Program-made: the position numbers and the translations under genes
Assembly: GCF_900128425.1 (NCBI RefSeq)
Contig: NZ_LT635781.1
Coordinates: 126,815 to 190,814, forward strand
DNA from: Anaerococcus urinomassiliensis
GTDB lineage: Bacteria > Bacillota > Clostridia > Tissierellales > Peptoniphilaceae
Direction of reading: 5' to 3'
Length of the DNA: 64,000 nucleotides
The notes under the pieces: generated by a model
The model's input: only the letters and a program-made list of their open reading frames with translations
What the model was told of the DNA's origin: nothing
The model's database searches: none
Shown here: positions 52,035 to 61,649 of the stretch, piece after piece
How the letters are laid out: every line of letters begins with the position of its first letter
How positions within the stretch are numbered: the stretch's first letter is position 1

Positions 52035-52601
52035 ATGAGTCAATTAAAGACAAAAGAGCTGACTGTGATGGGGATTTCTGTGGCTCTTATGGTGGTTTTA
52101 GGGACTGTTCTTTATTTCGTGGGTAGTAGTCTGCCAATTCCTGGTGGAAGGCTCTTGGCCATGGCCCCTGCCTATAGTTTTATTTTTACTGCTCTAATAT
52201 TAAGGGTTAAAAGGATTGGAGTTATTTCTCTGATTTCTTTTATATTTGGAATATTTTTGTTAAAATTTTCCATATTTGGGGTCTTGGCTATATGGATAAG
52301 TGCTTTTTTAGCCGACATTTTAACCCTTATATTAATTAGAAAATACAAGTCTTATAAAGATATATACTTAACGGTGCCATTAAATAGCTTTTTTCAAATA
52401 TGGACTTCTTACTATGTGGTCTTAAACTTTGTTCCAGATTCAAAGTTTACCCAAGCTGCCTTTTGGCCAACTCTTGGACTATCACTTTTGATTTATTTCA
52501 TAAGCCTATACTCGTCAAAATATTTTATAAGACTTATGGACAAGAGATCTTTATTGGGAAAAGACTTTGATGACCAAGATTTAAATTATGAAAAAAGATA
52601 A
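52035..52601 (+). CDS. ECF S-component-like membrane protein, substrate unknown
   Basis: This 188-aa protein has five or six hydrophobic segments and an N-terminus like ECF S components (LTVMGISVALMVVLGTVLYFV). GRLLAMAPAYSFIFTALILRVKRIGVISLI follows the usual second-helix pattern. No riboswitch or pathway neighbour indicates a substrate. AAAGGAGGG precedes the ATG. It is followed by a Gfo/Idh gene 28 bp later. Confidence 0.55.
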   Translation: MSQLKTKELTVMGISVALMVVLGTVLYFVGSSLPIPGGRLLAMAPAYSFIFTALILRVKRIGVISLISFIFGIFLLKFSIFGVLAIWISAFLADILTLILIRKYKSYKDIYLTVPLNSFFQIWTSYYVVLNFVPDSKFTQAAFWPTLGLSLLIYFISLYSSKYFIRLMDKRSLLGKDFDDQDLNYEKR

Positions 52602-52629
52602 TAAATTGAATTATGGAAAGAGATAAGAA

Positions 52630-53622
52630 ATGAAATTAGGAATTTTAGGTTCAGGCAAAATTGTCAATGAAGTTTTGCCAGTAATTAATCAAATCGAAAA
52701 TATAGACCTTATGGCCATAGCTGCAAGAAATGAAGAAAAACTACAGAACTTATGCCAAGATTATGAAATAAAGAGATATTATCTAGGCATAGATGATCTC
52801 TTGACCGATGATGAAATAGATACCGTTTATGTAGTTTTGCCAAATAACCTGCACTTTGAGGCAATGGATAAGGCTATAGATAAAAGGAAAAATATAATTT
52901 GTGAAAAACCCTTTACTTCAAATGCTTATGAGAGCGAAAAAATCATAGAAAAAGCCAAGGAAAATGACGTGATGATAGTTGAAGCAATAAGCCACAGATT
53001 TATTCCTAATGCAAATGAAGTGAAAAAGCTTATCGGAGACTTGGGAGACATAAAGATTGTCTCCTTTAACTATTCTCAATACTCATCAAGGTATGACAAG
53101 TTCAAAGAAGGGATTATTGAGCCGGTATTTAGATTGGAGAACTCGGGTGGAGCCTTGATTGACCTAAACTTATATAATATAGCTTTTGCTGTAGATACTT
53201 TTGGCCTGCCAAAGGAAGTCAAGTACTTTGCAAATATAGAAAAAGACATAGATACATCGGGCATAGTCATCCTTGATTACGAGGATTTCAAAGTTTCATG
53301 TATTGGATCAAAGGATTCTGCTGCTCCTATCATAAACACTATACAAGGAAGTGAAGCTACTATTGAGATTCCGGACGCTTTGAATAGTTTTGATAAGTTT
53401 AATCTTACAAAAACTCATGCAAGTGGCGTAGAAAATTTCAACTACAATCTAGAAGATAAATCAAGGCTATATTACGAATTTGTAGAGATCGAAGAGATTA
53501 TGAGAACAAAGGACCTAAATAGAGTAGACGAGCTATTAAAACTAACACAAAATTACATGGATGTTATAACTCGTGCTAGATTTGATGCGAATATTTATTA
53601 TCCTGCCGATACAATTAATTAA
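52630..53622 (+). CDS. Gfo/Idh/MocA-family oxidoreductase
   Basis: This 330-aa enzyme has the N-terminal Rossmann fold with GSGKIVNEVLP, the substrate-domain EKPFTSNAYESEKII (Lys of the EKP motif) and HRFIPNANEVK. It probably oxidises or reduces a sugar or inositol-like substrate with NAD(P). The substrate is not evident. It lies upstream of the mannose PTS genes with a 70-bp gap and an independent promoter. Confidence 0.85.
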   Translation: MKLGILGSGKIVNEVLPVINQIENIDLMAIAARNEEKLQNLCQDYEIKRYYLGIDDLLTDDEIDTVYVVLPNNLHFEAMDKAIDKRKNIICEKPFTSNAYESEKIIEKAKENDVMIVEAISHRFIPNANEVKKLIGDLGDIKIVSFNYSQYSSRYDKFKEGIIEPVFRLENSGGALIDLNLYNIAFAVDTFGLPKEVKYFANIEKDIDTSGIVILDYEDFKVSCIGSKDSAAPIINTIQGSEATIEIPDALNSFDKFNLTKTHASGVENFNYNLEDKSRLYYEFVEIEEIMRTKDLNRVDELLKLTQNYMDVITRARFDANIYYPADTIN

Positions 53623-53627
53623 TGCTG

Positions 53628-53649
53628 TGCTATAATAAAAGTATATAAT
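53628..53649 (+). promoter_or_regulatory. Candidate promoters of the manXYZ operon
   Basis: An extended -10 TGC-TATAAT (53628-53636) and a second TATAAT (53644-53649) lie 45-60 bp before manX. No clear -35 or cre site is seen. Confidence 0.45.
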
Positions 53650-53691
53650 ATTTGAATTTATATAAAATTTATTTTAAGGAAAGGAGAGAAG

Positions 53692-54708
53692 ATGGTAGGA
53701 ATAATACTTGCAAGTCACGGCCACTTTGCTGAAGGCATCAAAGAATCTGCACAAATGATTTTTGGCGACCAAGAAAAGTTTGAATCTGCAATTCTTTTGC
53801 CATCCATGGGACCTGATGACTTGAAAAATGAGCTTGAAGCTTGCATAGAAAAAGTTGATAGCGATCAAATTTTATTTCTAGTTGACCTATGGGGAGGCAC
53901 TCCATTTAACCAAACATCAAACTTGCTAGATGGTCACGAAGATAAGTGGGCCATTGTTGCTGGAATGAATCTTCCAATGGTCATAGAAGCTCTATCAGAA
54001 AGATTTACAAATGAATCTTCTCACGGCATTGCAAAGGCAATTATAGGATCAGCAAGAGAGGGAGTAAAGATCAAACCGGAAGATCTAAACGAAACAGAAA
54101 CAAAGGCAGAAGCCAAAGAAGTTGACAGGGGCCAAGAGGAAGTAGATGCCAAGACTAAGGCAGATGGATCAATTCCTCCAGGAACTGTTATCGGCGATGG
54201 CAAGATTGATATTGCCCTAGCCCGTATAGACACAAGGCTCTTGCACGGCCAAGTTGCAACTAGCTGGACCAAGGCTACCAAGCCAGACCGTATAATAGTT
54301 GTTTCAGATGCAGTAAGCAAGGATGCACTTCGTAAATCAATGGTAATGGAAGCTGAGCCACCAGGAGTTAAGGCTCACGTAGTTCCAGTTTGGAAGATGA
54401 AGGAAATCCTAGATGATCCAAGATTTGGTGCAACACGCGCTATGCTTTTGTTTGAAAAACCACAAGATGTTCTAAAACTTATGGAACTAGGTGGCAAGCT
54501 TGATAAAGTAAATATCGGATCTATGGCTTATTCAGAAGGTAAAGTCAACTTAAACACAGCAGTTGCTATGAACAAGGATGATGTAGAAACCATAGAAAAA
54601 CTAAAAGATTATGGCATAAGTTTCGATGTAAGAAAAGTTCCGTCTGACAAATCTGACAACTTAGAAAACATGCTCAAAAAAGCAAAATCTGAACTTAAAA
54701 TGAATTAG
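53692..54708 (+). CDS. manX: PTS mannose-family transporter subunit IIAB
   Basis: This 338-aa fused protein has a IIA domain with the phosphorylated His9 in LASHGHFAEG and VDLWGGTPFNQ, an acidic/Glu-Lys linker (about residues 135-165), and a IIB domain with RIDTRLLHGQVATSW (His about 185). It carries phosphate from HPr to the incoming hexose. It is first in manXYZ-manO. AAAGGAGAG precedes the ATG. Glucose/mannose/fructose uptake is likely. Confidence 0.94.
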   Translation: MVGIILASHGHFAEGIKESAQMIFGDQEKFESAILLPSMGPDDLKNELEACIEKVDSDQILFLVDLWGGTPFNQTSNLLDGHEDKWAIVAGMNLPMVIEALSERFTNESSHGIAKAIIGSAREGVKIKPEDLNETETKAEAKEVDRGQEEVDAKTKADGSIPPGTVIGDGKIDIALARIDTRLLHGQVATSWTKATKPDRIIVVSDAVSKDALRKSMVMEAEPPGVKAHVVPVWKMKEILDDPRFGATRAMLLFEKPQDVLKLMELGGKLDKVNIGSMAYSEGKVNLNTAVAMNKDDVETIEKLKDYGISFDVRKVPSDKSDNLENMLKKAKSELKMN

Positions 54709-54717
54709 GAGAGAAAA

Positions 54718-55533
54718 ATGTCTGCAATTAATATTATTTTAATCTTTGTAGTAGCTTTCCTAGCAGGTTGTGAAGGGGTCCTAGATCAATTTCAATTTCA
54801 CCAACCAGTAGTTGCTTGTACCCTCATTGGTCTTGTGACAGGTCACCTCAAAGAAGGTATCATGCTAGGTGGTTCATTACAAATGCTAGCCTTAGGCTGG
54901 TCAAATGTAGGAGCGGCTATAGCTCCAGATGCGGCTTTAGCTTCAGTTGCATCAGCAATAATCATGGCTTTGGCTCTTAATGGAGGAGATGCCAATGCTA
55001 CAGAAGCTATATCAACATCAATAACCCTTGCAATCCCTCTTTCAGTAGCTGGGTTGTTTCTAACAATGTTTGCAAGAACCCTTGCTATTCCAATGGTTCA
55101 CGCCATGGACAGCGCGGCAGAAGATGCAAACTTTGCAAAAATCGAAAGACTTCAATGGGCAGGTATAGCCATGCAAGGTCTTCGTATTGCAATCCCTGCA
55201 GTAATCCTTTGCTTTATTCCTGCAAAGGTAGTAACAGATGCCCTTAACTCTATGCCAGCATGGCTTAAAGAAGGTATGCAAATAGGTGGTGGTATGGTTG
55301 CGGCTGTTGGTTATGCCATGGTATTAAATATGATGAGTACCAAAGAAACCTGGCCATTTTTTGCTCTTGGTTTTGTCCTTGCAGCAATCCCACAAATCAC
55401 ATTGATAGGACTAGGTGTCATAGCTGTTGCCCTTGCCTTAATCTATATGAAACTTAAAGGCCTTGCTCAAAATAGCGGAGGATCATCTTCAAACTCTGGC
55501 GATCCCCTTGGCGATATAATCAATGACTATTAA
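54718..55533 (+). CDS. manY: PTS mannose-family transporter subunit IIC
   Basis: This 271-aa membrane protein of the mannose family has the EIIC pattern FLAGCEGVLDQFQFHQPVVACTLIGLVTG, GGSLQMLALGWSNVGAAIAPDAALASVAS and the C-terminal Ser/Gly-rich tail. It forms the sugar channel with IID and can serve as receptor for class IIa bacteriocins and phage. AGGAG precedes the ATG. Confidence 0.94.
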   Translation: MSAINIILIFVVAFLAGCEGVLDQFQFHQPVVACTLIGLVTGHLKEGIMLGGSLQMLALGWSNVGAAIAPDAALASVASAIIMALALNGGDANATEAISTSITLAIPLSVAGLFLTMFARTLAIPMVHAMDSAAEDANFAKIERLQWAGIAMQGLRIAIPAVILCFIPAKVVTDALNSMPAWLKEGMQIGGGMVAAVGYAMVLNMMSTKETWPFFALGFVLAAIPQITLIGLGVIAVALALIYMKLKGLAQNSGGSSSNSGDPLGDIINDY

Positions 55534-55544
55534 GGAGGGATCTA

Positions 55545-56516
55545 ATGACTGAAAACAAAGAAACTATTAAAAAAGAACAAGCAGAACTTGTAACAGGCGA
55601 AAATGGCAGAATCCAACTAAGCGAATCTGTCAGAAAGAAAGTCTGCAACAGACACCAATTTTTACAAGGTACTTGGAACTTTGAGAGAATGCAAAATGGT
55701 GGTTGGGCTTATTCTATAATCCCAGCTATCAAAGCCTTATACCATGACAAAGATAGCCAAGCGGCAGCACTAAAACGTCACTTGGAATTTTATAACACCC
55801 ACCCATATGTATCTGCGCCAGTAATGGGTGTGACCCTAGCTATGGAAGAAGAAAGAGCTAATGGTACAGCCATTGACGATGCTGCAATAAACGGTGTAAA
55901 AGTAGGAATGATGGGACCTCTAGCAGGTGTAGGCGATCCAGTATTCTGGTTTACTATAAGGCCAATACTTGGAGCACTTGGTGCATCTTTTGCCCTAAGT
56001 GGGAATATAATTGGACCTCTACTATTCTTTGTACTTTGGAATCTGATTAGATACATCTTCCTATGGAAGACTCAAGAAGCAGGCTACAAAGCAGGAAATG
56101 AAATCACAAAGGACCTATCCGGCGGACTACTTGGTAGAGTTACCCTCATGGCGTCTATACTAGGTATGTTTGTCATAGGAGCTCTTGTCCAACGTTGGGT
56201 AAATGTTAATATTCCATTAGAAATTACAAGAGTTGCCCAAGATGCACAAACCTATATCCACTGGGAAGAACTACCAGCTGGAGCAGAAGGAATCAAGCAA
56301 GCCCTTGAGACCTATAACACCTATGGTGCAACTGCCTTTAGCCCAGAAAAGGTAACAACCCTTCAAGATAACTTGGATATGCTAATACCAGGACTATTGC
56401 CATTACTATTAACCCTAGGTGTATCAAAACTTCTCAAAAAAGACGTTTCACCAATTACAATTATCCTTGCTTTATTCGCTATAGGTATAGTAGCAAGATA
56501 TTTCCATATAATGTAG
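55545..56516 (+). CDS. manZ: PTS mannose-family transporter subunit IID
   Basis: This 323-aa subunit has the IID signatures WNFERMQNGGWAYSIIPAIK, YNTHPYVSAPVMGVTLAMEE and GMMGPLAGVGDPVFWFT, with hydrophobic helices in the C-terminal third. It pairs with IIC to complete the transporter. Three bases separate it from the DUF956 gene. Confidence 0.94.
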   Translation: MTENKETIKKEQAELVTGENGRIQLSESVRKKVCNRHQFLQGTWNFERMQNGGWAYSIIPAIKALYHDKDSQAAALKRHLEFYNTHPYVSAPVMGVTLAMEEERANGTAIDDAAINGVKVGMMGPLAGVGDPVFWFTIRPILGALGASFALSGNIIGPLLFFVLWNLIRYIFLWKTQEAGYKAGNEITKDLSGGLLGRVTLMASILGMFVIGALVQRWVNVNIPLEITRVAQDAQTYIHWEELPAGAEGIKQALETYNTYGATAFSPEKVTTLQDNLDMLIPGLLPLLLTLGVSKLLKKDVSPITIILALFAIGIVARYFHIM

Positions 56517-56519
56517 GCT

Positions 56520-56876
56520 ATGGTAGAATCTCAAAACAAAACTGTTGATCTTACTATAAAGGCCAACCACCTCCAGGGCTTTACAAGCTCTGGATCGGTT
56601 ATGGTTGGGGATAAGGCTTTTGAATACTACAACAGTAGAAATCCTAATGACTATATTCAGATTCCTTGGAAGGAAGTAGACCTGATTACAGCAGAGGTTG
56701 TTTTCAAAAAGAAAATCCCAAGATTTGCCATTCACACTAAGCAAAATGGAGATTTTATATTCACAACGGTTGATAATAAGAAGACTCTAAGAGCTATAAA
56801 TAAGTATATTCCAAGTGATAAACTTAGGAAGTCTCTTAGTATAATGGACTATATAAAGAGAATATTAAAAAGATAG
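56520..56876 (+). CDS. manO: DUF956-family protein ManO
   Basis: This 118-aa protein matches DUF956 (ManO), found downstream of manXYZ in many Firmicutes (GFTSSGSVMVGDKAFEYYNSRN, IQIPWKEVDLITAEV). Its role is not settled, but it is believed to modulate the mannose PTS. No ribosome-binding site is clear; it is close to manZ and probably coupled. Confidence 0.88.
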   Translation: MVESQNKTVDLTIKANHLQGFTSSGSVMVGDKAFEYYNSRNPNDYIQIPWKEVDLITAEVVFKKKIPRFAIHTKQNGDFIFTTVDNKKTLRAINKYIPSDKLRKSLSIMDYIKRILKR

Positions 56877-56901
56877 GGTGCTAGTAAGTGCCCTATTTTT
56901 A
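56873..56901 (+). terminator. Terminator of the manXYZ-manO operon
   Basis: ATAGGG/CCCTAT stem with a 12-nt loop and ATTTTTA tail, overlapping the manO stop codon. Confidence 0.7.
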
Positions 56902-56931
56902 TATGGAAATATGAAAACATTTTCTAAAATA

Positions 56932-56960
56932 TGGAAAAATATTTCAAATTGCTATATAAT
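56932..56960 (+). promoter_or_regulatory. Promoter of the EF-G-like gene
   Basis: TGGAAA (56932-56937), 17-bp spacer, TATAAT (56955-56960). Confidence 0.55.
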
Positions 56961-57017
56961 TAACTTATACATTAAAACTCAAACATTACTTATAAATGTT
57001 TTCACAAAGGAGAAATT

Positions 57018-59075
57018 ATGAAAAATTATAGTACATCTAAAATTAGAAACTTAGCTTTAGTCGGCCACTCTGCAAGTGGTAAGACATCACTTGCAGAAGC
57101 TTTATTATATAAGACAGGTGCAATCGATAAAAAAGGAAGAGTTGAAGATAAAAACACAGTTTCAGATTATGAAGCTCAAGAGAAAAAAAGAGGAATCTCT
57201 ATCCAAACTTCAATCATTCCAGTCGAATACGAAGATTTTAAGATCAATTTTATAGATTCTCCTGGATTTTTTGATTTTGAAGGTGAAGTATTGCAAGCCC
57301 TAAGAGCAAGCGAAGCTGCACTTTTTGTTATAGATGGAGAAAGCGGTATCGAGGTCGGTACAGAAAAATACTGGAAATATACCCAAGACATCAATCTTCC
57401 GTCAATCATCTTTGTTAACAAACTTGATAAAGAAAATGCCAACTTCAACAAGGTTGTATCAGACCTACACATCAATTTTGGCAAAAAAGTTATTCCACTA
57501 ACTCTAATGCTTGGCGAAGGCGATAAATTTGAGGGAGTAATAGATGTACTAGACAAAAAAGCCTACACTTACGAAAATGGCGAAAAGAAAGAAGTAGGAA
57601 TACCGGAAATTCGTCTAGCAGAAGTTGATGCTGTTTACGAAGAGATTATAGAAGCAGTTGCAGAAACTGATGATTCATTAATGGAAAAATTCTTTGAAGG
57701 CGAAGAATTCTCTGAAAGTGAATTTAGAAATGGACTCTCTGAAGCTATACTTGAAGGAACAGTAGTTCCACTAATTGCAGGATCTAGTGAAAAAGAAATC
57801 GGCCTAACCCAACTTCTTGAAGTAATAACAAAATACATGCCATCTATCAATGATGAGGCTGCAAATATTGGATTTAGAGTAAAAGAAGGCTATGAAGCTT
57901 TCGAGTCAAACGAGGATGCTCCATTCTCTGCTGTAGTTTTCAAAACTCTTGCAGATCCATTTGTTGGTAAAATCTCAATATTTAAAGTTTTATCTGGATC
58001 AGTTTCAAAAGATGACAAGATTTATGACGTGACAAAAGGCAAGGAATTAAAGGTATCAAACCTATTTTATCTAAAAGGTAAAGAACAAATCAAAGCTGAC
58101 AAGGTAATAGCAGGTGATATTGGTGCATTTACAAAACTTGACGACCTATCAACAGGTGATAGCCTTGCTACAGCAGACAATAAGATAGAATACAAAAAAA
58201 TAAAATATCCAAAACCAGTTTTATTCTACGCAATCAAAGCAGTAAGCAAAAATGACGAGGATAAGATTTCTGAAGCATTACAAAAACTTATCGAAGAAGA
58301 CCCAACATTTGTAGACGATAGAAATATAGAAACTCACCAACAAATCCTATCTGGTCTCGGCAATATGCAACTAGAAGTTATAATGGATAAACTACGTGAC
58401 AATTACGGTGTAAATACAGAGGTTGTAGATTACAAGATTCCATATAGGGAAACAATCAAGGGCAAATCTGACGTACAAGGTAAACACAAGAAACAATCTG
58501 GTGGTGCTGGCCAATACGGAGATGTATTTATCAGATTTGAACCAACAGAAGAAGAATTTGTATTTGACGAAGAAGTATTTGGTGGGGCAGTTCCAAAGAA
58601 CTACTTCCCAGCAGTAGAAAAAGGACTAGAAGAATCCCTTTTCGAAGGACCACTAGCAGGATTTAAAGTAACTGGTATTCGTGCAACCTTATACGATGGA
58701 TCTTACCACCCAGTAGATTCTAACGAACAAGCATTCAAGACTGCTGCAAAGATAGCCTTCAAAAAGGGTATAGAAGAAGCGAATCCAATATTACTTGAAC
58801 CAGTTATGAAACTAGAAATTAAAGTTCCAGAAGATAACATGGGAGATGTTATGGGTGATATGAACAAGAGACGTGGCAAAATACTCGGCATGGAACCACA
58901 AGAAGATGGAAGCCAAATTATCTTGGCAGAAGCTCCACTAGCAGAAGTATTAAACTACGCTATCGATCTAAGAAGTCAAACATCAGCACGTGGTTCTTTC
59001 TCAATGGAATTTGACAGATACGAAGAAGTGCCAAAAGAAATCACTCAAAAGGTAATAGCAGATAGAGCAGAATAA
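57018..59075 (+). CDS. Elongation factor G-like GTPase (EF-G paralogue)
   Basis: This 685-aa translational GTPase has G1 GHSASGKTSL in place of the usual AHxDAGKTT, switch I EKKRGISIQTS, G3 DSPGF, G4 NKLDKEN, and domains II-V including the GGAGQYGDVFIRFEP segment. The atypical G1 and the genome context (away from rpsL-rpsG-tuf) mark it as the EF-G2/FusA-like paralogue, whose translational or recycling role varies. AAAGGAG precedes the ATG. Confidence 0.9.
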   Translation: MKNYSTSKIRNLALVGHSASGKTSLAEALLYKTGAIDKKGRVEDKNTVSDYEAQEKKRGISIQTSIIPVEYEDFKINFIDSPGFFDFEGEVLQALRASEAALFVIDGESGIEVGTEKYWKYTQDINLPSIIFVNKLDKENANFNKVVSDLHINFGKKVIPLTLMLGEGDKFEGVIDVLDKKAYTYENGEKKEVGIPEIRLAEVDAVYEEIIEAVAETDDSLMEKFFEGEEFSESEFRNGLSEAILEGTVVPLIAGSSEKEIGLTQLLEVITKYMPSINDEAANIGFRVKEGYEAFESNEDAPFSAVVFKTLADPFVGKISIFKVLSGSVSKDDKIYDVTKGKELKVSNLFYLKGKEQIKADKVIAGDIGAFTKLDDLSTGDSLATADNKIEYKKIKYPKPVLFYAIKAVSKNDEDKISEALQKLIEEDPTFVDDRNIETHQQILSGLGNMQLEVIMDKLRDNYGVNTEVVDYKIPYRETIKGKSDVQGKHKKQSGGAGQYGDVFIRFEPTEEEFVFDEEVFGGAVPKNYFPAVEKGLEESLFEGPLAGFKVTGIRATLYDGSYHPVDSNEQAFKTAAKIAFKKGIEEANPILLEPVMKLEIKVPEDNMGDVMGDMNKRRGKILGMEPQEDGSQIILAEAPLAEVLNYAIDLRSQTSARGSFSMEFDRYEEVPKEITQKVIADRAE

Positions 59076-59090
59076 TATCAGGAGGTAGCA

Positions 59091-61085
59091 ATGGCAAAGT
59101 GGGAAATATTAGAAATTGATCCTTGGATAAAAGACTACGAAAACGACATAAATCTGAGAATGAATGAATATGAAAAGCAAAAAGAAAGAATCTTAAAAGA
59201 TAGCGAAAGCTTAAAAGACTTTGCCAATGCTCACCATTATTATGGCTTTCACAAAGTCAAAAATGGCTGGATATACAGAGAGTGGGCGCCTAAGGCCGAT
59301 GGCCTATATCTGATAGGCGATTTCAACAATTGGGATAGGCATGCCCACCCACTTAGTAAAATAAATGATGAGGACTGGGAAATCTTCATTAAGGGAATCA
59401 GGACAATCCCACATGGGTCTAGGATAAAAGTCTTAGTTGATGCCAATGGAGCCATCAAAGATAGGATTCCTCTCTACGCTAGTAGGGTAGAAAGAGATGA
59501 AAATAATGATTTTGCGGCTATATTGCAAAATCCACGTTCCAAATTTAAGTGGACTGATCAAGATTTCAAAATTAATAAAAATGACTTGTTGATATATGAA
59601 GCCCATATAGGCATGGCTGGCGAGGAAGAAAAAGTTTCGACTTACAAGGAATTTGAAAAAAACATCTTGCCTAGAATTAAGAAGGACGGTTACAATACTG
59701 TCCAACTCATGGCTATAGCTGAGCACCCATATTATGGTTCTTTTGGCTATCAAGTCAGCAACTTTTATGCTCCAAGTTCTTGGTATGGACCAATCAATGA
59801 CCTTAAATCTTTGATTAACGCAGCCCATAATATGGGGATAAATGTGATTATGGATTTGGTTCATTCCCATGCTATCAAAAATACTATAGAGGGCATCAAC
59901 GAGTTTGATGGAACTGACTACCAGTTCTTCCACGCAGGAGCTGAAGGTAATCACCCAGATTGGGATTCTAAATTATTTGATTACTCAAAACCAGGAGTTC
60001 TTCACTTTTTGCTATCCAATGTCAAATATTGGCTAGAGGAATTCCATTTCGATGGTTTTAGATTTGACGGTGTCACATCTATGATTTATAAAAATCACGG
60101 TCGTGGAGAAAATTTTGACCACTATAGCAAATATTTTTCCATGAACACTGATATTTCTGCAATAACTTACTTGCAATTAGCCAATGAATTGGCCAGAGAA
60201 ATAAAACCTGAAGCTATAACTATAGCTGAAGATATGTCGGGTATGCCTGGTATGTGCCTACCAATATCCAATGCTGGTATAGGTTTTGACTACAGGCTTG
60301 CTATGGGTATGCCGGATTTTTGGGAGAAAACCCTAGAAAAACAAGATGAAAATTGGGATCTATCCAATATGTGGTATGAATTATCAACTCATAGACCAGA
60401 AGAAAAACGCATATCTTATGTAGAAAGCCACGACCAAGCTTTAGTTGGCTCAAAGACGACAATATTCACCTTGGCCGATAAGGAAATGTATTGGTCAATG
60501 GATAAAGATAACACAAATTATGTAATTGATAGGGCCATAGCCCTTCATAAGATGATTAGGTGGATTACAATATCCATGGGAGCGGACGCTTACCTTAACT
60601 TTATGGGCAATGAGTCAGGACACCCTGAATGGATTGATTTTCCAAGAGAAGGTAATGGATACTCATTTTCACATGCTACAAGAAAATGGTCTATTCTAGA
60701 TGCAGAATATCTAAAATATCATTACCTAGGTGATTTTGATAAGGCTATGATTGAACACGTCAAAAAGTACGATCAATTAGGCAGTACCACATTTAGATTA
60801 TGGCTTGACAATGACAGAAAGATTATCGCCTTTAGAAATAAGGATATAGTCTACCTATTTAACTTCCATCCTACAAATTCCTATGAATCATTTGCTTTGC
60901 CAATCCACGATGTTGGAGAATTCAGGACGGTTTTAGATACTGATGAGATAAGATTTGGTGGGCTAGGAAGAATTTCTCATGACTATGTATACAAGACAGA
61001 AAGGCTAGCCGGAACAGACTATGATGGGATCAAAATATATATACCATCAAGAACAGCTTTGGCTTTGGAAAAATACAATAAATGA
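59091..61085 (+). CDS. glgB: 1,4-alpha-glucan branching enzyme, eukaryote-type GH13
   Basis: This 664-aa enzyme has an N-terminal CBM48-like domain (YREWAPKADGLYLIGDFNNWD), the GH13 barrel with nucleophile Asp in GFRFDGVTSM (about residue 326), acid/base Glu in IAEDMSGMP (about 380) and VESHDQALVG (about 447). The C-terminal FMGNESGHPEWIDFPREGN is characteristic of the GH13_8 branch that contains animal and yeast branching enzymes rather than typical bacterial GlgB. No other glycogen genes lie here. Its 3' end overlaps the SGNH hydrolase gene by 4 nt. Confidence 0.87.
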   Translation: MAKWEILEIDPWIKDYENDINLRMNEYEKQKERILKDSESLKDFANAHHYYGFHKVKNGWIYREWAPKADGLYLIGDFNNWDRHAHPLSKINDEDWEIFIKGIRTIPHGSRIKVLVDANGAIKDRIPLYASRVERDENNDFAAILQNPRSKFKWTDQDFKINKNDLLIYEAHIGMAGEEEKVSTYKEFEKNILPRIKKDGYNTVQLMAIAEHPYYGSFGYQVSNFYAPSSWYGPINDLKSLINAAHNMGINVIMDLVHSHAIKNTIEGINEFDGTDYQFFHAGAEGNHPDWDSKLFDYSKPGVLHFLLSNVKYWLEEFHFDGFRFDGVTSMIYKNHGRGENFDHYSKYFSMNTDISAITYLQLANELAREIKPEAITIAEDMSGMPGMCLPISNAGIGFDYRLAMGMPDFWEKTLEKQDENWDLSNMWYELSTHRPEEKRISYVESHDQALVGSKTTIFTLADKEMYWSMDKDNTNYVIDRAIALHKMIRWITISMGADAYLNFMGNESGHPEWIDFPREGNGYSFSHATRKWSILDAEYLKYHYLGDFDKAMIEHVKKYDQLGSTTFRLWLDNDRKIIAFRNKDIVYLFNFHPTNSYESFALPIHDVGEFRTVLDTDEIRFGGLGRISHDYVYKTERLAGTDYDGIKIYIPSRTALALEKYNK

Positions 61086-61576
61086 AAATTATTTGCCTAG
61101 GAGATTCCTTCACCGAAGGATATTTAGTAGAAAAGTCATACGTAGATTACCTCAAAGAAGCAGGCTATGAAACCATGAACTTGGGTAGAAACGGTGATAT
61201 GACTTCTGACTTGCTTAAAAGATTTAAGGCTAGTAAGTGCGATCTGTTAATAGTCTTTGCAGGAACTAATGATCTATACCAAGGAGTTTCAGCTGAAATT
61301 GCCCTTGCAAACATAAAAGAATTATTAAAATTATCAAAGGCAGATAAAAATCTTATTATAATTCCTCCATATATAGAAGAGGAAGAAGCCTACCCTATAT
61401 ATGAGCTTATCAACAATAACATGGATACTTATGGTGAAATGTTAACGAAGTTGCCTTATCCGACTCTTGATGCAAGAAAAATACCACCATCATATTTTAT
61501 AGATGGTCTTCATATGAGAGAAGATTTTCATAAAAGATTGGCTCATGAGATAATAAAAAGAATAGATAATATTTAG
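61082..61576 (+). CDS. SGNH/GDSL-family hydrolase
   Basis: This 164-aa small esterase has the block I GDSFTEGYLV (Ser), block II LGRNGDMT (Gly), block III FAGTNDLYQG (Asn) and block V DGLHMREDFH (Asp/His). No signal peptide, so cytoplasmic. It is coupled to glgB by a 4-nt overlap, which suggests removal of an acyl group from a glycan or sugar, but the substrate is unknown. Confidence 0.87.
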   Translation: MKIICLGDSFTEGYLVEKSYVDYLKEAGYETMNLGRNGDMTSDLLKRFKASKCDLLIVFAGTNDLYQGVSAEIALANIKELLKLSKADKNLIIIPPYIEEEEAYPIYELINNNMDTYGEMLTKLPYPTLDARKIPPSYFIDGLHMREDFHKRLAHEIIKRIDNI

Positions 61577-61599
61577 CAGCTTTAAGCTGCTTTTATTTT
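61575..61599 (+). terminator. Terminator after the SGNH hydrolase
   Basis: AGCAGCT/AGCTGCT with a 3-nt loop and a TTTTATTTTG tail. Confidence 0.8.
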
Positions 61600-61649
61600 G
61601 ATAAAATTTAAGGCTATAATATATTATATACTATAAGAAGGGAGTCTAT

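Noticed and set aside
59433..59954. Long 173-aa minus-strand frame inside glgB
   Set aside because: The plus strand encodes conserved GH13 motifs across the same bases; the minus frame shows no family features.
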